Assembly: GCF_004564355.1 (NCBI RefSeq)
Contig: NZ_CP038266.1
Span: forward strand, 2,728,001 to 2,792,000
Source: Microbacterium wangchenii
GTDB lineage: Bacteria; Actinomycetota; Actinomycetes; Actinomycetales; Microbacteriaceae
Direction: 5' to 3'
DNA length: 64,000 nucleotides
Shown here: one piece after another, positions 42,233 through 52,687 of the stretch
How the letters are laid out: every line of letters begins with the position of its first letter
How positions within the stretch are numbered: position 1 is the first letter of the stretch
Translations under genes and position numbers: made by a program
The notes under the pieces: model-generated
The model's database searches: none
The model's input: only the letters and a program-made list of their open reading frames with translations
Told to the model about the DNA's origin: nothing

Positions 42233-43386
42233 GGCGTGGTCCCGGTGGCCACCGTGATGAGCATGCTCTCCAGCGCCAGCAGCGGCGCGACGTTCTGCTG
42301 GAGGTTGCGCCGGGTCTCGGCGATGCGGTCCAGGACCCCCAGCGTGCGCTCGGGCGTCCAGTCGGCCGCGATCGCGCGCAGGTCGCGCTCGTACTCGCGG
42401 TTGATGAGGTCTCCGTCGCGCCCGAACTGGATCACCACGACGTCGCGGTACAGCGATTGCAGGTCCGTGAGGACCCTGTCGATGCCGTCGCGGAGGCTCC
42501 GCGTGGCGCGGCGCTTCTGGTCGTCCTCGAGCGCGCTCAGCTGCCCGCGCACGGCCGGGGGGACGGCGGCGCCCGGCGCGACGCCCAGGGTGCGCAGCAG
42601 CGCTGCCCGCTCCTCCTCGTCACGCTGCGCGGTGAGCGCCTTCGCGTCATCGGTGGCGACCCGCACGACACTGCCCGCGACCTCCACCGCGTCGCTGATG
42701 CCCCGCACCCGCAGGACCGCCTCGACGGTCTCGGCGCGGCGGGCCCGCGCGTCGGCGTCGGTGGCCAGCCGCTGCGCCATCCCGATGTGGCGCTGGGCGT
42801 GGCGCGCGGATTGCTCGGCCACATCGAGGGGAACGCCCGTGCGCTGGGCGATGAGGGCGGCGACGTCGTCGACGTCGGGTTCGCGCAGGCGCAGCAGGCG
42901 CACGCGGGAGCGGATCGTCGGCAGGAGGTCGGCGTCACTGGGTGCGCACAGCACCCACACGGTGTGCTCGGGCGGCTCCTCGAGTGCCTTGAGGAGCACG
43001 TTGGAGGTGCGCTCGGTCATCCGGTCGGCGTCTTCGACGACGATCACGCGGTGACGGCCGAGCGACGGCGCGAAGTAGGCGCGCTCCACGAGGCGCCGGG
43101 CCTCGTCGATGCGGATGACGACCTGCTCGGTGCGCAGGGCGGTCAGATCGGGATGCGTGCCGGCGAGCACCTGGTGCATCGCCGCGGAGTCGCCGGGCTC
43201 GGCGATGAGCGCGGCGGCGAAGGCGCGCGCGAGCGTCGAGCGTCCCGATCCGGGCGGACCCACGATCAGCCACGCATGAGCGAGCATGGCGGGGTCTTCG
43301 GCGGCGGCGCGCAAGGACCGCACGGCCTCTTCCTGACCCCACACCGCATCCCACGGAGCATCCACGGGGGCAGCGAGGGCGGGCAT
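42229..43386 (-). CDS. holB: DNA polymerase III subunit delta prime
   Basis: A 385-aa clamp-loader protein. The AAA+ features are GQEEAVRSLRAA, Walker A-like GPPGSGRSTLARAFA, the zinc-free region around HPDLTALRTEQVVIRIDEARRLVERAYFAPSLG, and the conserved VIVVEDADRMTERTSNVLLKALEEPPEHTVWVL with sensor 1. The SRC-type motif reads IRSRVRLLRLREP. It loads the beta clamp with the gamma and delta subunits during replication. The frame is open further upstream, but ATG 43386 has a GGAG ribosome-binding site and the right N-terminus. It follows tmk with a palindromic element in the gap and precedes the hydrolase gene (4-nt overlap). Confidence 0.93.
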   Translation of the reverse strand: MPALAAPVDAPWDAVWGQEEAVRSLRAAAEDPAMLAHAWLIVGPPGSGRSTLARAFAAALIAEPGDSAAMHQVLAGTHPDLTALRTEQVVIRIDEARRLVERAYFAPSLGRHRVIVVEDADRMTERTSNVLLKALEEPPEHTVWVLCAPSDADLLPTIRSRVRLLRLREPDVDDVAALIAQRTGVPLDVAEQSARHAQRHIGMAQRLATDADARARRAETVEAVLRVRGISDAVEVAGSVVRVATDDAKALTAQRDEEERAALLRTLGVAPGAAVPPAVRGQLSALEDDQKRRATRSLRDGIDRVLTDLQSLYRDVVVIQFGRDGDLINREYERDLRAIAADWTPERTLGVLDRIAETRRNLQQNVAPLLALESMLITVATGTTP

Positions 43387-43452
43387 GCGCTCCAGCCTAA
43401 CCGCGCCCGCCGACCCCTCTCTCGCGCTCCCCCGCCCCGCCCCAGGCACGTG

Positions 43453-43526
43453 CGCCGAGAGTGCATCGTCTCGGCGAGAGTGCATCACATCCGGTGCGGT
43501 CTCGCCGAGCTGATGCACTTTCGGGG
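43453..43526. repeat. intergenic palindromic element A (34-bp hairpin)
   Basis: A 74-nt element that folds as one hairpin: positions i and 75-i pair along 34 steps with three mismatches and a 6-nt loop. Each arm contains two CGARA-N7 units 19 nt apart (CGAGAGTGCATC at 43456 and 43475 on the left). It is 63/74 identical to 52141-52214 and in the same orientation. It lies between the tmk stop and the holB start in an otherwise operon-like run. Function unknown: RNA processing, termination or protein binding are all possible. Confidence 0.85.
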
Positions 43527-43538
43527 AAGACGGCGGCG

Positions 43539-44174
43539 TCAGGGCAGCAGGGCCGCGACGCGATCGCGGATCGTGGCGGCGATCGACTCGGGCGGAAGGG
43601 CCGCGTCGATCACCAGGAAGCGGCCCGGTTCGGCGGCGGCGAGGTCGAGGAACCCCGCGCGGACGCGGGCGTGGAAGTCGTCGCGTTCTGCCTCGAGGCG
43701 GTCGAACGGCTTCGCGTCGCCCTCCCTCCGGGCACGGGCAGCCGCCGGGTCGAGGTCGAGCAGCACCGTGAGGTCAGGCAGCAGGCCGCCCGCCGCCCAC
43801 ATCGACAGGTCGCGGATCTCCGCCGCATCCAGCACGCGTCCCGCACCCTGGTACGCGACGGAGGAGTCGAGGTAGCGGTCCTGGATGACCACGTCGCCCC
43901 GCTCGAGCGCGGGACGCACGACGGTCGCGACGTGATGGGCGCGGTCGGCGGCGTACAGCAGCGCCTCCGCGCGCGGTGCGATGTCGCCGCGGTGATGCAG
44001 CACGATGTCGCGGATCAGCACGCCCACCTCGGTCCCGCCCGGCTCGCGCGTGCGCACCACGGCACGGCCACGGTCGCTCAGCCACTGCTCGAGGAGGCGG
44101 GCCTGCGTGGTCTTGCCGGCCCCGTCGCCCCCTTCGAACGTGAGGAACAGACCGGATGCTGCGGGCGCGCTCAC
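43539..44174 (-). CDS. tmk: thymidylate kinase
   Basis: A 211-aa kinase that phosphorylates dTMP to dTDP. The P-loop is FEGGDGAGKTTQARLL (13-28), the DRY-type motif VIQDRYLDSSVAYQGAGR carries the substrate-binding Asp and Arg residues, and TREPGGTEVGVLIRDIVL is the thymidylate-site segment. The LID region contains RARREGDAKPFDRLEAE. It starts with GTG overlapping the topA stop (GTGA), so the two are coupled. Confidence 0.95.
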   Translation of the reverse strand: MSAPAASGLFLTFEGGDGAGKTTQARLLEQWLSDRGRAVVRTREPGGTEVGVLIRDIVLHHRGDIAPRAEALLYAADRAHHVATVVRPALERGDVVIQDRYLDSSVAYQGAGRVLDAAEIRDLSMWAAGGLLPDLTVLLDLDPAAARARREGDAKPFDRLEAERDDFHARVRAGFLDLAAAEPGRFLVIDAALPPESIAATIRDRVAALLP

Positions 44175-46879
44175 GACTTCTTCGCCGGCGCCTTCTTCTT
44201 CGCCGGCGCGCGCTTGGCCGCCGTGCGCTTGGGCGCGGGACCCTTCGCACGCTTGTCGGCCAGAAGCTCCACGGCACGTTCGAACGTGACATCCATCGCG
44301 TTCTCGCCGCGCGGGATGGTCGCGTTCGTCGTCCCGTCGGTCACGTACGGGCCGAAGCGGCCGTCGCGCAGGCGGATCGGCTTGCCGCTGGTGGGATCGT
44401 TGTCGAACTCCTTCAGCGCACTCGACGCACGCCGCGCGCCGTACTTCGGCTCGGCGTACTTGGCCAGCGCCTCCTCGAGCGTGATGTCGAAGATCTGCTG
44501 CTCCGAATCCAGCGACCGCGAGTCGGTGCCCTTCTTCAGGTACGGGCCGAAGCGGCCGTTCTGCGCCGTGATCTCCTCACCCGACTCGGGATCGGCACCG
44601 ACGACGCGCGGCAGCGTCAGCAGCTGCAGCGCCATGTCGAGGTCGATCGTCTCCGGCGACATGGAGCGGAACAGCGAGGCAGTGCGGGGTTTGGGCGCCG
44701 CATCCTTCTTCGCCGTCTTCTTCTTCGGCGCCTCGACGACCTCGCCGGTGGCTTCGTCGACGTTCTCCGGCTCCTCCGGGTCGACCTCCTGGACGTACGG
44801 ACCATACCGGCCGTCCTTGACCACGATGAGCTTGCCGTTCTCCGGGTTCTCCCCCAGCACGCGGTCGCCGGCGACGGGCGCGTCGATGAGCTCCTGCACC
44901 TTGTCGGGCGTGAGCTCGTCGGGGGCGAGGTCGTCGGGGATGTTGACGATGCGGCGCGAGTCCGGCTCGGCGGGGTCGGTCACCTCGAGATAGGGGCCGT
45001 ACTTGCCGAAGCGCAACGTGGCGGTGTCGGTGATGCGCGTGGAGTTGAGCTCGCGCGCGTCGATCTCGCCGAGGTTGTCCACGACGTTGCGAAGACCCAC
45101 CTGCTCATCCGAACCGAAGTAGAAGGAGCGCAGCCATTCGGTGCGCTTCTGCTCGCCGCGGGCGATCGCGTCGAGGTCGTCCTCGAGCGCGGCGGTGAAG
45201 TCGTAGTCGACGAGGTCGGCGAAGTGCTCCTCGAGCAGGCGCACGACGCTGAACGCGAGCCAGCTCGGCACGAGGGCCTGGCCGCGCTTGGTGACGTACC
45301 CGCGGTCGAGGATCACGTCGATGATGCTCGCGAACGTGGAGGGGCGTCCGATGCCCTTCTCCTCCAGCGCCTTGACGAGGCTCGCCTCGGTGTAGCGGGG
45401 CTTGGGCGACGTGGCGTGGCCCTTCGGCTCGACGTCGCGCATGCGCAGCGTGTCGCCGACGGCGAGAGCGGGCAGGGACTGGTCCTCGGCCTTGTCGGCG
45501 TCGCCGCGCTTCTCGTCGCGTCCCTCCTCGTAGGCCTCGAGGAAGCCCTTGAAGGTGTACACGGTGCCGGATGCGGTGAACTCGGCGACGCGGTCGCCGG
45601 CCTCCACGCGCAGCGTGACGGTCGTCGTCTCGTACTTCGCGTCGGACATCTGGCTGGCCACGGTGCGCTTCCACACCAGGTCGTACATCCGCTGCTCGTC
45701 GCGATCGAGCTCGCCGGAAACGGACGCGGGCGTACGGAAGACCTCACCCGAGGGCCGGATGGCCTCGTGGGCCTCCTGGGCGTTCTTGGAGTTGTTGCGG
45801 TAGGTGCGCGGGTTCGGCGGCACGGCACGGTCGCCGTACAGGGAGACCGCCTGCTGGCGCGCGGCCTTCACGGCCTGCGCCGACAGCGCGGTCGAGTCGG
45901 TGCGCATATAGGTGATGTAGCCCTTTTCGTAGAGCCGCTGGGCGACGCTCATGGCGTGCTTCGCGCTCATCGACAGCTTGCGTCCGGCCTCCTGCTGCAG
46001 CGTGGAGGTGGTGAATGCGGGCTTGGGGCTGCGCGTACCGGGCTTGGCCTCGACGGCGGTGACGGTTGCCTCGCCCGCCGCCTCGATCGCGGCGGCGAGT
46101 TCGCGCGCCTGCGTCTCGTCGAGGGCGACGACGGCCTTCTTCAGCGCGCCGCGGTCATCGAAATCGGTGCCGCGCGCGAGGGGCGCACCGTCGACGCGGG
46201 CCAGCCGCGTCGTGAACGCGGAGGCGTCGCGGACGGCGGACGCCTCGACATCCCAGTACGACGCCGAGACGAAGGCCATGCGCTCGCGCTCACGGTCGAC
46301 GACGAGGCGGGTGGCGGCGGACTGCACACGGCCGGCGCTGAGTGCCGTGCCCTCGCGGCCCGAGCCGACCTTGCGCCACAGCACAGGAGAGACGTCCCAG
46401 CCGTACAGGCGATCGAGGACGCGACGGGTCTCCTGCGCGTCGACGAGGGAGGTGTCCAGCTCACGCGTGTGCTGGACGGCGTCGCGGATGGCGTCCTTCG
46501 TGATCTCGTGGAAGACCATGCGCTTGACGGGGACCTTGGGCTTGAGCACCTCGAGCAGGTGCCACGCGATGGCCTCACCCTCGCGGTCACCATCGGTGGC
46601 GAGCAGGACCTCGTCGGCGTTCTTCAGGGCGCGCTTGAGTTCGGCGACCGTCTTGCTCTTGCGGTCGTTGACGACGTAGTACGGATCGAAGTCGTTGTCG
46701 ATGTCGATCGAGTACTTCCCGTACGCCTCTTTCTTGTCCGCAGGGATGTCCTTCTTGCTCGCAAGATCGCGGATGTGGCCGACCGAGCTGAGCACCTCAT
46801 AGTCGTCTCCGAGGTATCCCTGGATCGACCTCATCTTCGTCGGCGACTCGACGATGACGAGCTTTTTTCCGTGTGCCAC
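44171..46879 (-). CDS. topA: DNA topoisomerase I
   Basis: A 902-aa type IA topoisomerase. The Toprim domain is LVIVESPTKMRSIQGYLG (6-23) and LLATDGDREGEAIAWHL with the catalytic acids. The nicking tyrosine is Tyr324 in YITYMRTDSTALS. The C-terminal half has several TopA_C repeats of the form RxGRYGPYV (KDGRYGPYV, QNGRFGPYLK, RDGRFGPYV), without zinc fingers, ending in a Lys/Ala-rich tail as in other Actinobacteria. It relaxes negative supercoils during transcription and replication. The GTG at 46879 is chosen for its AAAGGA ribosome-binding site; the TATGGT -10 box at 46902-46907 lies inside the upstream Tad gene. Confidence 0.96.
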   Translation of the reverse strand: MAHGKKLVIVESPTKMRSIQGYLGDDYEVLSSVGHIRDLASKKDIPADKKEAYGKYSIDIDNDFDPYYVVNDRKSKTVAELKRALKNADEVLLATDGDREGEAIAWHLLEVLKPKVPVKRMVFHEITKDAIRDAVQHTRELDTSLVDAQETRRVLDRLYGWDVSPVLWRKVGSGREGTALSAGRVQSAATRLVVDRERERMAFVSASYWDVEASAVRDASAFTTRLARVDGAPLARGTDFDDRGALKKAVVALDETQARELAAAIEAAGEATVTAVEAKPGTRSPKPAFTTSTLQQEAGRKLSMSAKHAMSVAQRLYEKGYITYMRTDSTALSAQAVKAARQQAVSLYGDRAVPPNPRTYRNNSKNAQEAHEAIRPSGEVFRTPASVSGELDRDEQRMYDLVWKRTVASQMSDAKYETTTVTLRVEAGDRVAEFTASGTVYTFKGFLEAYEEGRDEKRGDADKAEDQSLPALAVGDTLRMRDVEPKGHATSPKPRYTEASLVKALEEKGIGRPSTFASIIDVILDRGYVTKRGQALVPSWLAFSVVRLLEEHFADLVDYDFTAALEDDLDAIARGEQKRTEWLRSFYFGSDEQVGLRNVVDNLGEIDARELNSTRITDTATLRFGKYGPYLEVTDPAEPDSRRIVNIPDDLAPDELTPDKVQELIDAPVAGDRVLGENPENGKLIVVKDGRYGPYVQEVDPEEPENVDEATGEVVEAPKKKTAKKDAAPKPRTASLFRSMSPETIDLDMALQLLTLPRVVGADPESGEEITAQNGRFGPYLKKGTDSRSLDSEQQIFDITLEEALAKYAEPKYGARRASSALKEFDNDPTSGKPIRLRDGRFGPYVTDGTTNATIPRGENAMDVTFERAVELLADKRAKGPAPKRTAAKRAPAKKKAPAKKS

Positions 46880-47256
46880 TGGGGTCCTTTCTCCGAAGCA
46901 CACCATACACACGAGTTCCTGGGTGCAGCTCTGAGGTAGGGTGCCGGAGGTCCTGCGCGGGCCGTGGCCGAGGCCGGCAGCACGCCCAGCGGCGCCGATA
47001 CCGTGACGGTGGCCACGAGTCCGTCCAGATCGCACGCCACCACGGCCGCCCCCGCCGCCGCCGCGACCTCCCCGGCCCGATCGCACGGGACGCCCGCCAC
47101 CGCGCCGCTGGCGGCATCGGCCGCTGCCAGCGCCGCCGCATCCGCCGCCGCCGCGAGCTTCTGCCCGTGGACGGCCGCCCCCGAGACCGCGCACAGCGCC
47201 GCGGTGAGGGTCGCCGCCGCGGCCACCAGCCCCACGGCCGTCGCGGTGCCGGGCAT
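46831..47256 (-). CDS. TadE-like pilus-assembly protein (Rv3654c type), overlapping topA
   Basis: A 141-aa protein: a membrane segment at about 7-27 (AVGLVAAAATLTAALCAVSGAAV), then an Ala-rich helical region, HGQKLAAAADAAALAAADAASGAVAG, typical of the Tad-associated pseudopilin-like proteins, and a short extracytoplasmic part. The natural stop expected near SATARAGP is missing; the frame runs on for about 35 residues into a low-complexity tail (EKSSSSSSRRRR) that overlaps the topA coding region by 49 nt. It starts with an ATG overlapping the TadE stop (TGATG). Confidence 0.7.
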   Translation of the reverse strand: MPGTATAVGLVAAAATLTAALCAVSGAAVHGQKLAAAADAAALAAADAASGAVAGVPCDRAGEVAAAAGAAVVACDLDGLVATVTVSAPLGVLPASATARAGPPAPYLRAAPRNSCVWCASEKGPQWHTEKSSSSSSRRRR

Positions 47257-47600
47257 CAGAGCCCCCCGGCCAATGCGCACGCCGTCGCGGCAGTCGGCGG
47301 CAGGCCCGGCAGCGCGGACGGGGCGCGGGCCGTGACGCACACGAGGTCACCGCGCGGCTCGATGTCGGCGGCGCCACCGGCGGCGGCGACCACGGCTGTC
47401 GCACGGTCGGCGCTCTCCCCGCGCGCGACCAGCCGGGCGGCATCGGCCGCGGCGTCCTGCAGGCGCACCTGGCGCGCCCCGGCCCCCAGAGCCGCGACGC
47501 CGAACACCACGACCAGGAGCACGGCGGGCAGGGCGACGGCGAACTCGGCCGTGGCCGACCCCCGCTCGCCCAGGAGCGAGCGGGGGCGGCGAGCGCTCAT
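47256..47600 (-). CDS. TadE-family pilus-assembly protein
   Basis: A 114-aa protein with the TadE signature ERGSATAEFAVALPAVLLVVVFGVAALG (about 13-40), a basic head followed by a conserved Glu and one membrane segment, then QVRLQDAAADAARLVARGES. TadE-like proteins are minor pseudopilins of Tad systems, processed by a prepilin peptidase. The ATG overlaps the upstream DUF4244 gene stop (ATGA), and the stop overlaps the next ATG. Part of a five-gene Tad locus. Confidence 0.87.
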   Translation of the reverse strand: MSARRPRSLLGERGSATAEFAVALPAVLLVVVFGVAALGAGARQVRLQDAAADAARLVARGESADRATAVVAAAGGAADIEPRGDLVCVTARAPSALPGLPPTAATACALAGGL

Positions 47601-47851
47601 TCGACCGTCAGCGCGCGGCGGACGAGGTCGGTGAGGATGCCGCGCACCTCGTCCGACCTCATGATGACCACGAGCAGTCCGGCGAAGGCCACCGCCGCCA
47701 TCGTGGCGATGGCGTACTCGGCGGTGGCGGCGCCGGATTCGTCGGCGAACAGCATCCGCCCCCGCCGGCGGGTGAGCGGCGGCGGAGCGGTCGGCCCGGG
47801 GGCGGCGCGGCGGGCGGGCGGCGCCGCGGCGGGGAGGAGGGGCAGGGACAT
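47597..47851 (-). CDS. DUF4244 Flp-like pilin
   Basis: An 84-aa protein. A basic, Pro-rich N-terminus is followed by MLFADESGAATAEYAIATMAAVAFAGLLVVIM and a short charged tail, the layout of Flp-type pilins (DUF4244), with a conserved Glu four residues into the hydrophobic stretch. It is probably the main subunit of the pilus or secretion filament. The ATG has an AAAGGAACC ribosome-binding site, 41 nt after the upstream gene, so it may be expressed at a higher level than the assembly genes. Confidence 0.87.
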   Translation of the reverse strand: MSLPLLPAAAPPARRAAPGPTAPPPLTRRRGRMLFADESGAATAEYAIATMAAVAFAGLLVVIMRSDEVRGILTDLVRRALTVE

Positions 47852-47892
47852 GGCGGTTCCTTTCGTGGCGGATGGATGCGGGCACGAGCGGG

Positions 47893-48777
47893 TCAGAGGG
47901 TCAGCACGCCGGAGGAGAGGATGCTCAGCATCATCGGGGCGACCCCCAGAAGGAGGAAGGACGGCAGCGTGCACACTCCGAGCGGGAGGAGCAGCCGCGC
48001 GGACAGACGGGCGGCCCGCAGCCGCCCGTCGGTGCGGGCCCGGTGGCGGGTGAGCCACGCCGATGAGCGCAGCAGCTCCACGGCCGGAACCCCCGCCGCG
48101 CGGGAGAGGGCGAGGACCTCGTCGACGTCCGCGCCGGCCGCGTCGCCGGTGGCGTCGCGCACCAGCCCGCGCGCCCGGTCGATCGACGCCCCCCCGGCCA
48201 GGGCGATCGCGGTGAGTTCGGCCGCCATCCCCGGAATGCCGGGTGCGGCCGCAGCCCGCCGGACGAGCGCGGCGTTCCAGCGGTGGGCGATCACCATGAG
48301 GACGACTCCGCCCACGAGGCACGCGAGGCCGATCGGCGTCGTGGCGAGGACGAGTGCGGTGTCGAAGCCGAGCGCGAGACCCAGCACGACGGCGACCAGG
48401 GGCAACCAGCCCAGCAGCCTCGCGGTGGAGGCGGGCTCGGCCAGCGCGACGCGAATGTCATCGGCCGTACGCTGCCCGTCACGCAGCGCCGACGCGACGT
48501 CGCGAAGGCTCTCCGACAGCGGCGCCCCCACCGTGGTGGCCACCGTCCACGCCGCCGCGACGTCGTTCCACGCACCGCCCTCGGCGGCGAGCGCGTCGGA
48601 CACCGCCTCGCCGCGCGTGACGGCGGCGCGCACGCGGCCGGCGACCGGGTCGCCCCCGTCGTCGAGGACGATCCACGCGCGGGACGGTGCCAGGCCTGCC
48701 CGCAACAGCACGGCCAGGCGCAGCACAGTGTCCGCCGCGACGGCTGCGTCCGGACGGGCCGACCTGCGACGCCTCAT
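47893..48777 (-). CDS. TadB/TadC-type membrane protein, possibly a fusion of both halves
   Basis: A 294-aa protein. Two GspF-like cytoplasmic segments can be seen: DTVLRLAVLLRAGLAPSRAWIVLDDGG (16-42) and ELTAIALAGGASIDRARGLVRDATG (about 199-223), separated by two membrane segments (LGWLPLVAVVLGLALGFDTALVLA and PIGLACLVGGVVLMVIA). A final membrane segment is LLLPLGVCTLPSFLLLGVAP. Other Actinobacteria have separate tadB and tadC genes (Rv3658c, Rv3657c); only this one is present here. It forms the inner-membrane platform. The ATG overlaps the tadA stop (ATGA). Confidence 0.82.
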   Translation of the reverse strand: MRRRRSARPDAAVAADTVLRLAVLLRAGLAPSRAWIVLDDGGDPVAGRVRAAVTRGEAVSDALAAEGGAWNDVAAAWTVATTVGAPLSESLRDVASALRDGQRTADDIRVALAEPASTARLLGWLPLVAVVLGLALGFDTALVLATTPIGLACLVGGVVLMVIAHRWNAALVRRAAAAPGIPGMAAELTAIALAGGASIDRARGLVRDATGDAAGADVDEVLALSRAAGVPAVELLRSSAWLTRHRARTDGRLRAARLSARLLLPLGVCTLPSFLLLGVAPMMLSILSSGVLTL

Positions 48778-49790
48778 ACCCACGGCGTCTCCTCGAGGTG
48801 CAGACGCCCGTCCCGCAGCACCGGCCGCCCGACGCCGGCGACCCGGCGGCCGCCCTGAGGGTCGCGCGCCAGATGCACGACGCATCCGATCGCGCTGACC
48901 ACCTGGCGGGCCAACGCCGCGTCGTCCAGCCCCGCCAGGGCACCCAGCGCCTCCAGCCGGGCCGGCACGTCCGGCAGTCCGCTCGCGTGCAGGGTGCCGG
49001 CCCCGCCGTCGTGTCCGGTGTTCAGGGCCGACAGCAGCTCCCGCACCTCCGCACCACGGCACTCCCCCACCACGAGCCGGTCCGGACGCATGCGCAGCGC
49101 CTCGCGCACGAGCTGCGCCAGGCCGATCCCGCCCGCCCCCTCCAGGTTCGGCTGCCGCGCCTCCAGCGCGACATGATGCGGATGCCGCAACCTCAGCTCG
49201 GCGACGTCCTCGATCGTGACGATGCGCTCGCCTGCCGGCGCCTGGGAGAGCAGCGCCGCCAGCAGCGTGGTCTTGCCGGACCCGGCCGCGCCCGTGATGA
49301 GGAGGTTCACGCGGTCGCGGACGAGCTGCTTCAGCCGCTGCGCACCGGCGTCATCGGTGAGACCAAGGCCGACCAGCTCGTCCAGCCCCGGCGCGAGCGT
49401 CCGCGGGATGCGGACGGAGATCGTCGTGCCCGCGTGCGCGATCGGGGGCAGGACGGCGTGCACGCGCACACCGCCGGCCAGGCGCACGTCCACGCACGGC
49501 GTCGCGTCATCGATATGGCGGCCGCCGGCACCGATGAGGGCGACGGCGAGATCGCGCACATCCGATTCCGCCGCACGCCACTCGCGGACGCGGCGTGGAC
49601 CGTCGCCGCGGTCGACGAACAGGCCGTCCGCACCGTTGACGAAGAGGTCGGTGACGCCGGGTTCATCGAGGAACCGGGCGAACGGCGCCAGCGCCGCGTC
49701 ACGGGCGACGACGGGTGCGGGTGAAGGATTCCGGGTGGGCGGCGGCTCGGCAGGCGGACGCCGCGGTGCGACGACGAAGGCCTCGGGCAT
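48774..49790 (-). CDS. tadA: TadA/CpaF-family secretion ATPase
   Basis: A 338-aa ATPase. Walker A is GAAGSGKT (167-174), the Asp box TIEDVAELRLRHPHHVALEAR, Walker B-like RPDRLVVGECRGAEVRELLSALNTGHDGGAGTLHASG, and the His box. It powers filament assembly from the cytoplasmic face. The N-terminus starts with an unstructured Pro-rich segment. The septum-site protein gene (ssd), which usually precedes tadA in Mycobacterium, is absent. The ATG lies exactly 6 nt after TAGCGT (49797-49802), so the operon is leaderless. Confidence 0.92.
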   Translation of the reverse strand: MPEAFVVAPRRPPAEPPPTRNPSPAPVVARDAALAPFARFLDEPGVTDLFVNGADGLFVDRGDGPRRVREWRAAESDVRDLAVALIGAGGRHIDDATPCVDVRLAGGVRVHAVLPPIAHAGTTISVRIPRTLAPGLDELVGLGLTDDAGAQRLKQLVRDRVNLLITGAAGSGKTTLLAALLSQAPAGERIVTIEDVAELRLRHPHHVALEARQPNLEGAGGIGLAQLVREALRMRPDRLVVGECRGAEVRELLSALNTGHDGGAGTLHASGLPDVPARLEALGALAGLDDAALARQVVSAIGCVVHLARDPQGGRRVAGVGRPVLRDGRLHLEETPWV

Positions 49791-49898
49791 GCAGCGACGC
49801 TAGAGAGAGCGGGCAGACCCGGGTGACGGCAGGGAGCGATCCGTGGACAACGTCGGCGCACGGGAGGCTGGGGAGAACCGGCCCTCGAGGCCGGGAGG

Positions 49899-49999
49899 AC
49901 AAGAAGGCGGCATCCCATCTGGGGGGAAACGGGATGCCGCCACGTGACAGGCGGTATAGGGGGGTCCGCCCGTCACGCATGCCGAATCGATGTTCGGGC
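49899..49999 (-). ncRNA. 6C RNA (actinobacterial two-hairpin small RNA)
   Basis: On the minus strand two consecutive hairpins each carry a run of six C in the loop: GTGAC/GGCGG-type stem (49944-49976) with loop ACCCCCCTATA, and GGCGGCATCCC paired with GGGATGCCGCC (49906-49941) with loop GTTTCCCCCCAGAT, followed by TTCTTG. This is the hallmark of the 6C RNA (B11 in M. tuberculosis), which lies in the same place beside the Tad locus there. A TAAACT -10 box is at 50006-50011. It would regulate mRNAs with G-rich sites. The rest of the 49791-50159 gap holds only promoters. Confidence 0.88.
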
Positions 50000-50159
50000 T
50001 CCTTCAGTTTACGCCATCCCGGCAGGGGGCCGACCGACGCGCCGGACGCCAGCCTGCCAACTATCGGAGGTAGTCGGCCGTCGCGGCCTCGAACTAGATT
50101 GACCCTGTCGCGACGGCGGGAAGGAACGCCGTCCGGCCACTTCCCGCAAAGGAGCGCGC

Positions 50160-52130
<1,971 letters not shown>

Positions 52131-52140
52131 CCAGCCCGAT

Positions 52141-52214
52141 CGCCGAGAGTGCATCGCCCCGTCGAGAGTGCACCGCATCCGGTGCACTCTCGACGAGGTG
52201 GTGCACTTTCGGCG
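52141..52214. repeat. intergenic palindromic element B (34-bp hairpin)
   Basis: A 74-nt copy of the element at 43453 (63/74 identical). All but one of 34 positional pairs match (including three G-T), and the inner 15 bp (52160-52174 with 52181-52195, loop GCATCC) are perfect. It contains four CGARA-N7 units, two per arm at 19-nt spacing. It lies between the convergent acs and ridA genes. Confidence 0.85.
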
Positions 52215-52219
52215 TGGCG

Positions 52220-52687
52220 TCAGGCGAGCGTGAAGACGACCTCGACCTCGACGGGGCTGTCCAGCGGCAGCACGGGCACCCCGACGGCCGAGCGGGCATG
52301 ACGGCCGGCGTCGCCGAAGAGGTCGCCGAGGAGCTCGCTCGCGCCATTGATGACGCCGGGCTGCCCGGTGAACTCCGGGACGGAGGAGACGAAGCCGATG
52401 ACCTTCAGGACGCCGGCGAGGCGCTCGAGGCCACCCGCCGCATCCGCTGCCGCGGCGATCGCGTTCAGCGCGCACAGCCGCGCGTACTCATTGGCGTCCG
52501 CAGCCGGCACGAGGCCGTGGCCGTCGCCGACCTTGCCGGTGGCCGGCAGGGCGCCCGACACGAGGGGCAGCTGCCCGGCCGTGAAGACGAGGTCGCCGTG
52601 CACCTTCGCGGGCACGTAGGCACCGGCCGGAGTTGCGACCGGCGGCAGCTCGAGACCGAGGTCGGCGAGCCGCTCCGCGACGCTCAC
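52220..52687 (-). CDS. ridA: RidA-family enamine/imine deaminase
   Basis: A 155-aa member of the YjgF/YER057c/UK114 family. The family pattern is seen in DLVFTAGQLPLVSGALPATGKVG (31-53), LNAIAAAADAAGGLERLAGVLKVIGFVSS, and the C-terminal HARSAVGVPVLPLDSPVEVEVVF, with the Arg and Glu of the trimer-interface pocket. RidA removes reactive enamines made by PLP enzymes. Mycobacterium also has a RidA gene next to a DUF4177 gene. The ATG overlaps the upstream DUF4177 stop (ATGA). Confidence 0.9.
   Translation of the reverse strand: MSVAERLADLGLELPPVATPAGAYVPAKVHGDLVFTAGQLPLVSGALPATGKVGDGHGLVPAADANEYARLCALNAIAAAADAAGGLERLAGVLKVIGFVSSVPEFTGQPGVINGASELLGDLFGDAGRHARSAVGVPVLPLDSPVEVEVVFTLA

Noticed and set aside
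46862..46869. T run near the topA start as a terminator
   Set aside because: It encodes the conserved KK of topA (GKKLVIVESPTK) and has no hairpin upstream.
44156..46939. A 927-codon open frame opposite topA
   Set aside because: Antisense to a fully conserved topoisomerase gene; the frame is open only because high GC makes stops rare.
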